Source: Chitinophagaceae bacterium
Lineage (GTDB): Bacteria; Bacteroidota; Bacteroidia; Chitinophagales; Chitinophagaceae
DNA length: 5,660 bases
Reading direction: 5' to 3'
NCBI GenBank assembly: GCA_003167015.1
Contig: PMUF01000545.1
Coordinates: forward strand, 1-5,660
A program made the position numbers and the translations under genes. Below are positions 1 through 4,528 of this stretch, in pieces. Under the pieces are notes generated by a model, which was not told the origin of the DNA, ran no database searches, and saw only the letters and a list, made by a program, of their open reading frames with translations. How positions within the stretch are numbered: position 1 is the first letter of the stretch; every line of letters begins with the position of its first letter.

Positions 1-130
1 TGCCCAGATGCACCAGGTGCCATTCCTCAGCCATCCCATCATGAGAAGAATATTGACACATGGGCGAAACGACAATCCGATTGTTGAAAGTGATATCTCT
101 GATGGCTAAAGGCGTGAACAGCTGACTCAT
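1..130 (-). CDS. Old Yellow Enzyme-family NADH:flavin oxidoreductase, N-terminal fragment
   Basis: Reading the minus strand from an ATG at 130 gives 43 codons without a stop, running off the left edge, so only the N-terminus is present. The protein starts MSQLFTPLAIRDITFNNRIV and continues with VSPMCQYSSHDGMAEEWHLVH. This matches the start of the YqjM-like (thermophilic-like) subgroup of Old Yellow Enzymes: the LFTPL opening, the NRIV strand, and the S-P-M-C-x-Y-S loop that lies against FMN. Cys25 and Tyr27 occupy the positions of YqjM Cys26 and Tyr28, the redox-tuning cysteine and active-site tyrosine. Family members are cytoplasmic FMN enzymes that use NAD(P)H to reduce activated C=C bonds of enones and related electrophiles; the physiological substrate is usually unknown. 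The gene diverges from modA. There is no Shine-Dalgarno sequence; the leader is AT-rich. The family call is strong despite the short fragment; the exact substrate cannot be inferred. Confidence 0.85.
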   Translation of the reverse strand, partial: MSQLFTPLAIRDITFNNRIVVSPMCQYSSHDGMAEEWHLVHLG

Positions 131-176
131 AATGGTGATTAAATTAATAAGTGATAAATTTACCTATAAATTCTAC
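131..176. promoter_or_regulatory. AT-rich divergent promoter region between the OYE gene and modA
   Basis: This 46-bp gap is much richer in A/T than the flanking coding sequence and must hold the start signals for both divergent genes. It carries three copies of TAAATT (140-145, 155-160, 167-172). It also holds a perfect inverted repeat with 6-bp arms, AATTTA (157-162) and TAAATT (167-172), around a CCTA spacer. On the plus strand TAAATTTA (155-162) matches the Bacteroidota -7 element TAnnTTTG in all but the last base. I see no convincing -33 TTTG at the right distance. On the minus strand the best -7 candidate, TAATTTAA, is weaker. It does not resemble a classical ModE operator. The region is clearly regulatory by position; the exact elements are guesses. 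Confidence 0.5.
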
Positions 177-1016
177 ATGATGAGAACAGCCCTTGGCTCT
201 TTTTGGTTGCTTTGCGCCGCGGCCCCGTCATTACTGGCTTTCGCGGGGAGTGCCCGTACTGTTGCATCTCCCCCGCCGGCCCCCTCATCGGCCTCATCGG
301 CCATCCGCCGTACATCACCTCCTTCCGAAGTTGTTATCGCCGCAGCCGCCGACCTGAAATTCGCCATGGACTCCCTCATCGTCCTCTTTTCTAAAACCAA
401 CCCCGATATCCACATCAAAGTTACCTACGGTTCTTCCGGCAATTTTTTTCAGCAGATCGCCAACGGCGCACCCTTCGACCTCTTCTTCTCGGCCGATGTC
501 GATTATCCCCGGCAGTTGCAACAGCAAGGCAAAACCCTTTCGGCTGTCCGGATTTACGGTACCGGACAACTCGTGCTGTGGAGCAAATCCCTCGACCCGT
601 CAATTGACAAGATGAATACCCTCCTCAACAGCGCCGTCAAAAAAATAGCGATCGCCAACCCCGCTCACGCCCCTTACGGCCAGCGCGCAGATGAAAGCCT
701 GCACTATTACGGATTAGCAGAAAAAATAAAAGACAAGCTGGTCATAGGAGAAAATATCGCCGCAACGGCACAATATGCCGTCAGTGGGGCCGCCGATGTA
801 GGCATCATCGCCCTTTCACTCGCATTGTCCCCTACCATGCAACAGGCAGGCGGTAAATACTGGCTGGTCCCGGCCAATTCCCATCAACCCCTGCAACAGG
901 GCTTTGCCCTCCTGTTACACGCCAAAGACAATAATGGCGCTCAGCAATTTGTCACCTTTTTCACCTCTCCCGCGGCAGCTTCCATCCTGCGCTCCTTCGG
1001 CTTCGGCCAGCCCTGA
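177..1016 (+). CDS. modA: Molybdate ABC transporter, periplasmic substrate-binding protein ModA
   Basis: This binding protein captures molybdate or tungstate in the periplasm for ModBC. From the ATG at 177 it is 279 residues, slightly longer than typical ModA (about 250) because of a signal peptide (residues 1-23, AFA|G cleavage likely) and a Pro/Ser/Ala-rich linker (about 24-50). Family motifs follow in order: AAAADLKFAMD (55-65), TYGSSGNF (83-90), NGAPFDLFFSAD (96-107), GTGQLVLW (128-135), NPAHAPYG (161-168) and SGAADVGI (203-210). An in-frame ATG at 132 would add 15 residues (MVIKLISDKFTYKFY) before the signal peptide and leave only 1 bp to the divergent OYE start. The 177 start, or the next codon at 180, is therefore preferred. 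No Shine-Dalgarno is visible. The cysteine at residue 13 lacks a good lipobox, so a soluble periplasmic protein is likelier than a lipoprotein. The usual oxyanion-contacting serine of the first loop is alanine here. modB and modC follow on the same strand. Confidence 0.93.
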   Translation: MMRTALGSFWLLCAAAPSLLAFAGSARTVASPPPAPSSASSAIRRTSPPSEVVIAAAADLKFAMDSLIVLFSKTNPDIHIKVTYGSSGNFFQQIANGAPFDLFFSADVDYPRQLQQQGKTLSAVRIYGTGQLVLWSKSLDPSIDKMNTLLNSAVKKIAIANPAHAPYGQRADESLHYYGLAEKIKDKLVIGENIAATAQYAVSGAADVGIIALSLALSPTMQQAGGKYWLVPANSHQPLQQGFALLLHAKDNNGAQQFVTFFTSPAAASILRSFGFGQP

Positions 1017-1095
1017 TCACCCACCATCACCGCCCTCATGAATCCTACCTCCCGCCGTCAATCGCTTCACCCTTTCAACATGCATCAAAATGCAG

Positions 1096-1103
1096 TAAGT
1101 TTG
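1096..1103 (+). promoter_or_regulatory. Candidate Bacteroidota -7 element just before modB
   Basis: TAAGTTTG matches the TAnnTTTG consensus exactly and ends 4 bp before the modB ATG. A TTTC at 1073-1076, 19 bp upstream, could serve as a poor -33 element. If real, transcription would start at or next to the ATG, giving a leaderless modBC mRNA in addition to any modA read-through transcript. The modA-modB gap (91 bp) is long enough for an internal promoter. A chance match is quite possible. Confidence 0.3.
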
Positions 1104-1107
1104 ACCT

Positions 1108-1785
1108 ATGATCGATTGGCAACCTCTATGGCTCAGTTTACGCCTGGCATTGATAACGACAACGATACTCCTGCTGCTCGCTATCCCGCTCGGCTATTGG
1201 CTGGCATATAGCCGGCAACGCTGGAAGATCGCTGCCGAGGCCGTCATTAGCCTGCCCATGGTCCTGCCTCCTACAGTCCTGGGATTTTACCTGCTCCTGG
1301 CCTTTAGCCCTTCGCAGGGATTCGGTCGCTGGCTGGACCACCATTTCAACATCAGGCTGGCCTTTACCTTCCCGGGACTGGTCATCGCTTCACTGTTCTA
1401 TTCCCTGCCTTTTACCGTCAATCCTATCGTCGCGGGATTCCGCACGCTACCCGCCGATCTTCGAAATGCCTCGCGGACCCTTGGCAAATCGGATTGGTCC
1501 ACGCTTGTCCGCATCCTGCTGCCCAATATCCGTGCTTCCCTGATCACCGGCGCCGTCCTCAGCTTTGCCCACACCATCGGGGAATTCGGCGTCGTAATGA
1601 TGATCGGTGGCGGCATTCCCGGCCAGACCAGGGTGGCCTCCGTCGCCCTATATGATGAAGTCCAGTCGATGAACAACGGGGCGGCTAACCGGTATGCATT
1701 GGTGCTGCTGGCCTTCTCCTTTATTATCCTCCTGCTGGTCTACGCCATCAATCAACAGACCGGCAAATCCAAAACAATGCTATGA
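1108..1785 (+). CDS. modB: Molybdate ABC transporter, membrane permease ModB
   Basis: This inner-membrane channel subunit works as a dimer that receives molybdate from ModA and is driven by ModC. The length of 225 residues is typical for ModB. Hydrophobic segments lie at about 8-33, 43-66, 84-107, 143-165 and 195-214, a five-to-six-helix layout usual for the family. The cytoplasmic coupling (EAA-like) loop is visible at about 118-148 (ASRTLGKSDW followed by a conserved LLP at 137-139). The strongly diagnostic ModB stretch GEFGVVMMIGGGIPGQT is at 158-174. The start is fixed by an in-frame TAA at 1096-1098, leaving the ATG at 1108 as the first start; no Shine-Dalgarno precedes it. It lies 91 bp after modA. 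Its stop overlaps the modC start in ATGA (1782-1785), so modB and modC are translationally coupled. Thiosulfate/sulfate permeases (CysT/CysW) are related, but the ModA neighbour and the GEFG motif favour molybdate. Confidence 0.94.
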   Translation: MIDWQPLWLSLRLALITTTILLLLAIPLGYWLAYSRQRWKIAAEAVISLPMVLPPTVLGFYLLLAFSPSQGFGRWLDHHFNIRLAFTFPGLVIASLFYSLPFTVNPIVAGFRTLPADLRNASRTLGKSDWSTLVRILLPNIRASLITGAVLSFAHTIGEFGVVMMIGGGIPGQTRVASVALYDEVQSMNNGAANRYALVLLAFSFIILLLVYAINQQTGKSKTML

Positions 1786-2717
1786 CGACCACCGATCCCG
1801 CACCGGACAATATTGCCGCCGTCTCCAGGCCCTTCCTGCAATTCAAGGCAACCAAAACCCTCCACACGACCAGCGGCCCCCAACTCCTCGATGTCCGCTT
1901 CGAACTCGCCAAAGGCGGGAAACTGGCCATCTATGGGCCATCCGGCGCCGGCAAGACCACACTCCTCCGCATCCTGTCCGGCCTGACCACGGTGACAACC
2001 GGTTACATCGAAGTGGATGGCGAGGTCTGGCTGGATACCACACGCCGGATCGATCTCCCGACCCGACGCCGGTCTATCGGCTTCGTCTTCCAGGATTTTG
2101 CGCTGTTCCCGCACCTCACCGTCCGGCAGCAGTTGGAGTATGCCCTGCATAAAACAACAGACGGAAAGATCGTCCCGGAACTCCTCGCACTCATGGAACT
2201 GGAGACATTGCAGCATCTTCGCCCCGCATTGCTCTCCAGCGGCCAGCAACAAAGAGTGGCCCTCGCCCGCGCTATCGCCCGGCAGCCACAGCTGCTCCTG
2301 CTCGATGAACCCTTCTCGGCCCTCGATGACGAAATGCGCTATAAATTACAGGAATATCTGCTGAAGATCCATCGTCATTATAAACTGACCACGCTGCTCG
2401 TCAGTCATCATTTGCCGGAAGTCCTGCGTTTGTCTGATAAAGTAATAGTATTGGAAAAAGGATCGGTCAGCAGGGAAGGCGCCTCTTCGGCATTGTTTTT
2501 TGCCCCTTCGCAGGACCACGCATCCGCTCCCTTTACAACGGTTGGCGAGATCACCGCCATAGCCTTTTCCGAAGGCAACTATATCATCACCGTCCTTTGT
2601 GCAGACACTTTTATTAATGTTGCCCTTACTGCCGCTCAAACGGCCCACTTACAGATAGGAAAAAAAGTACAGGTCACCTCGAATGATTTTCACCCCGTCA
2701 TCAGCCCGCTGGTCTGA
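1782..2717 (+). CDS. modC: Molybdate ABC transporter, ATP-binding protein ModC
   Basis: This cytoplasmic ATPase powers molybdate import through ModB. It has 311 residues. The nucleotide-binding domain (about 18-240) is complete: Walker A GPSGAGKTT (52-60), Q-loop Gln104 in FVFQDFALFPHLT, ABC signature LSSGQQQRVA (151-160; the usual second Gly of LSGGQ is Ser), Walker B LLLLDEP (171-177) with catalytic Glu176, D-loop SALD (179-182) and switch His209 in LVSHH. The tail from about 254 to the end (starting VGEITAI, with LQIGKKVQV at 290-298) looks like one TOBE/MOP-type domain, which in ModC can bind oxyanion and inhibit transport when the cell is replete. The N-terminus carries about 17 extra residues before the first beta strand. 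The start overlaps the modB stop by 4 bp and has no independent ribosome-binding site. No Rho-independent terminator is evident downstream. Confidence 0.94.
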   Translation: MTTTDPAPDNIAAVSRPFLQFKATKTLHTTSGPQLLDVRFELAKGGKLAIYGPSGAGKTTLLRILSGLTTVTTGYIEVDGEVWLDTTRRIDLPTRRRSIGFVFQDFALFPHLTVRQQLEYALHKTTDGKIVPELLALMELETLQHLRPALLSSGQQQRVALARAIARQPQLLLLDEPFSALDDEMRYKLQEYLLKIHRHYKLTTLLVSHHLPEVLRLSDKVIVLEKGSVSREGASSALFFAPSQDHASAPFTTVGEITAIAFSEGNYIITVLCADTFINVALTAAQTAHLQIGKKVQVTSNDFHPVISPLV

Positions 2718-2771
2718 TCACATGTCCCAACCGGCTCGCACACCTCAACTGTCTCGCATAACCGCCCCGCA
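2718..2771. other. Short convergent intergenic gap without a visible terminator
   Basis: This 54-bp gap separates the tail-to-tail modC and siderophore-interacting protein genes. I looked for a GC-rich stem followed by a T tract on either strand and found none. Termination here may be Rho-dependent or the transcripts may overlap. Confidence 0.5.
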
Positions 2772-3476
2772 TCAATCCCAAAATCCCTGCGCCTGCACCT
2801 GGCTACCGGCAAACCCCCGCTGCCGGAGCAACTTCCGCATCCCGATGATCGAAGGAATATGTCCGGCCAGGTAGAAAACTGTATCGGAATGATCCGATGG
2901 TTTCAGCCCCTCTATCCACCCACTCAGTTCATGATGATCATGTGCATCCCGCTTTTGCAGAGGCTCCACGTTCCAGTCCGGAAAGTACTCTCCGAACTCT
3001 TGGTGATGATGCGACTCTACCAGGCCGATGGCTCCGCTGATATAGGCATCCTTACCTGCCATTTGCCTTAATGCCTGAAAATGACCGATCGTCGTTTCAT
3101 CGCCCAGGAAAACCATCGGCCGATCCTTTGTAAGTTGGTGGTGCGAAGACTTCGCTCCCAGGTAGTATATCGTGTCACCCGCCTCGAGCCTTCTCACCCA
3201 ACGGCTGCCAGGTCCGCTATGGGCTATATGGATGATCAGCGTGCAGGTCTGTGTCTCCACATCCCATCCGGAAGGAGTATAATCCCGATAAGCCAGCGCA
3301 CCTACCTTACACTTTAAATGTTGTGCAGTAGTCCACCTGCTCATATCGCAATCCGGCAAATGCAGATCTATTTCCCGCATCGTATCCGGGATCCAGTTCC
3401 TCACCGCCAACACTGTCGCCGGTCGCAGGAAAGGTGATTCCATCAGTGCAATAGCTTTTTCTGTTACCTTGTTCAT
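2772..3476 (-). CDS. Siderophore-interacting protein, FAD-dependent ferric-siderophore reductase-like
   Basis: The protein resembles the SIP/ViuB family: cytoplasmic flavoproteins of the ferredoxin-reductase fold that use NAD(P)H or another donor to reduce siderophore-bound Fe(III) and release iron. With the ATG at 3476 it has 234 residues, near the family norm. Visible motifs are the FAD-binding RDYTPS (64-69, matching the family R-x-Y-[ST] signature), HIAHSGPGSRWV (83-94), the nucleotide-binding-side GDETTIGHF (125-133; family GDET), FYLAGHIPSI (201-210) and the terminal GFWD (231-234; family G-[YF]-W). It is rich in histidines around 112-183, for example HHH at 156-158 and HDHH at 179-182. 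A GTG at 3509 and an ATG at 3497 are in frame upstream, but the family-like opening MNKVTEKAIALMES favours 3476. No Shine-Dalgarno is seen. It follows the AraC gene on the same strand after 60 bp, suggesting co-transcription and iron- or siderophore-responsive control. Confidence 0.85.
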   Translation of the reverse strand: MNKVTEKAIALMESPFLRPATVLAVRNWIPDTMREIDLHLPDCDMSRWTTAQHLKCKVGALAYRDYTPSGWDVETQTCTLIIHIAHSGPGSRWVRRLEAGDTIYYLGAKSSHHQLTKDRPMVFLGDETTIGHFQALRQMAGKDAYISGAIGLVESHHHQEFGEYFPDWNVEPLQKRDAHDHHELSGWIEGLKPSDHSDTVFYLAGHIPSIIGMRKLLRQRGFAGSQVQAQGFWD

Positions 3477-3536
3477 ATTACAAAACAACGACAACATGAT
3501 GGACCACACAATGGCTAAAGGGTGGGAAACATTGGA

Positions 3537-4406
3537 CTATTTGCGGTATTGCTCGCGAAAATCGCCCGGGGTCTTACCCACCGTTTTTTTAAACAACCGG
3601 GAAAAATAGGTAGGGTCTTCATAGCCCAGTTCGTAGGCAACCTCCTTGATGCTGCATGAACTATGATACAATAATCGCTTGGCCTCCAGCATGATCTCCT
3701 GCTGTATCCAATGGGTGACGGTTAATCCCGTCGCTTCCTTCACGGCCTCGTTGAGATAGGACAAAGAAAGATGCAGCGCCGCAGCATAGTCACCCGGGCT
3801 CTTCAACTGCTTGTATTCCCGGGTAAGCAGCGCCCGAAAATCCCGCGTGATCACCTGTGGACGGGACCGTTTCCCGATCGGGATGTCTCTCCGCTGCGCA
3901 TAGATATTGGTCACCATCGCTACAAAAGTAGTCAGCAGGGAATAGACTGCCCGTTTGGAATAGCTGCTGGCGGGTTGCCGGTCAAGATCAAAGGCCAATC
4001 CCAGGCATCGTCCCATTTGTTCCATGCAATGGGCCTCAGGACTGATCGGCCGAATGGACAACAAAGGGTCTTCCAGCACTGTACGGAACTCATCCGGTAT
4101 CAGCCCGGCATCCATCGCTAAAAACCATCCTGCAATTTCCTTGCTACCATATTTATATCGGTGTACCTGGCCGGGCAGAATAAAGAACAGGCTATTTCCC
4201 TTCCTACTAAATTGCTGGAAATCCACCATCCCCTGGATCTTCCCCTTCTCTATCAAAGTGAAAATATAATGGTCGTCCCGGTGTGTACCTAACACGATAG
4301 CTTCTTTAGTAAGATCGTGCTCGGACGGTATTCTTTCCAATTGAAATCCCTCGTCAGTCGTCTCTTCCAGTCTGTGCAATGGTATGGTGCTCCTTCCGGT
4401 GGCCAT
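3537..4406 (-). CDS. AraC-family transcriptional regulator
   Basis: This is a 289-residue cytoplasmic DNA-binding regulator. The N-terminal half has a cupin-like ligand-sensing character, with HRDDHYIFTLIEKG (42-55) and LFFILPGQVHRY (73-84) as typical beta strands. The C-terminal AraC domain spans about 185-289 with two helix-turn-helix units: the first around 204-226 (PGDYAAALHLS, then SYLNEAVKEATG) and the second around 253-275 (IKEVAYELGYEDPTYFSRLF), followed by the signature GKTPGDFRE (277-285). An in-frame TGA just upstream leaves the ATG at 4406 as the first start; the next Met is residue 60, inside the cupin, so 4406 is secure. A TAATTTTG element ends 4 bp before it. The ligand is unknown. 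Its position directly upstream of the siderophore-interacting protein gene suggests control of iron acquisition, with possible effect on the divergent FAD oxidoreductase. That role is inference from neighbourhood. Confidence 0.92.
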   Translation of the reverse strand: MATGRSTIPLHRLEETTDEGFQLERIPSEHDLTKEAIVLGTHRDDHYIFTLIEKGKIQGMVDFQQFSRKGNSLFFILPGQVHRYKYGSKEIAGWFLAMDAGLIPDEFRTVLEDPLLSIRPISPEAHCMEQMGRCLGLAFDLDRQPASSYSKRAVYSLLTTFVAMVTNIYAQRRDIPIGKRSRPQVITRDFRALLTREYKQLKSPGDYAAALHLSLSYLNEAVKEATGLTVTHWIQQEIMLEAKRLLYHSSCSIKEVAYELGYEDPTYFSRLFKKTVGKTPGDFREQYRK

Positions 4407-4410
4407 GCAT

Positions 4411-4418
4411 CAAAATTA
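4411..4418 (-). promoter_or_regulatory. Candidate Bacteroidota -7 element before the AraC gene
   Basis: On the minus strand TAATTTTG matches TAnnTTTG exactly and ends 4 bp before the AraC ATG at 4406. No matching -33 TTTG lies 17-23 bp upstream; the region there reads CAGGGTGA. If functional, it would yield a nearly leaderless transcript. The AT-rich setting of the element within GC-richer surroundings gives some support. Confidence 0.35.
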
Positions 4419-4528
4419 GCCAAATACCCTCAATCATTCACCCTGCTCACCGAAGCCGGCAGCCCTTTCGCCGTTCCTTCACCGGTAATATCCGGCTATT
4501 TTGCTTACTTTTCCGCAGAAATTAGTCT
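4419..4528. promoter_or_regulatory. Divergent intergenic region between AraC regulator and FAD oxidoreductase
   Basis: The rest of the 122-bp gap between the divergent starts at 4406 and 4529 should hold the oxidoreductase promoter and is a natural site for AraC-family operators. An inverted repeat AGCCGG (4454-4459) / CCGGCT (4492-4497) spans it. A shorter CCGG-TAATAT-CCGG (4482-4495) lies inside its right part. A degenerate -7-like CTATTTTG (4496-4503) lies about 25 bp before the oxidoreductase ATG. No exact promoter consensus is present on the plus strand. Operator assignment is speculative. Confidence 0.35.

Noticed and set aside
102..112. The 11-mer ATGGCTAAAGG recurs at 3511-3521.
   Set aside because: A few repeated 11-mers are expected by chance in a window of this size, and the two copies sit in unrelated contexts (OYE coding sequence and an intergenic gap).
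132..176. In-frame ATG at 132 as the modA start.
   Set aside because: It would leave 1 bp to the divergent OYE start, remove all promoter space, and place 15 non-family residues before a well-formed signal peptide.
416..423. Exact minus-strand TAnnTTTG inside modA, and another at 3923-3930 inside the AraC gene.
   Set aside because: Both lie within coding sequence with no gene start nearby downstream, so they look like chance matches; they lower the weight of the promoter candidates elsewhere.
1017..1107. Possible small gene, riboswitch or terminator in the modA-modB gap.
   Set aside because: The only short frame there (ATG at 1090) stops after two codons, and I see no stable hairpin or molybdenum-cofactor riboswitch architecture.
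1752..2252. Minus-strand open frame of 166 codons antisense to modC.
   Set aside because: The opposite strand encodes a complete ABC ATPase with every catalytic motif; the antisense product shows no family motif.
3081..3317. Plus-strand open frame of 78 codons antisense to the siderophore-interacting protein.
   Set aside because: It lies wholly inside a well-supported minus-strand gene and shows no domain.
3477..3509. Upstream GTG (3509) or ATG (3497) as the start of the siderophore-interacting protein.
   Set aside because: The added residues do not resemble the family N-terminus and no ribosome-binding site supports them; the ATG at 3476 fits the family better, although the choice is not certain.
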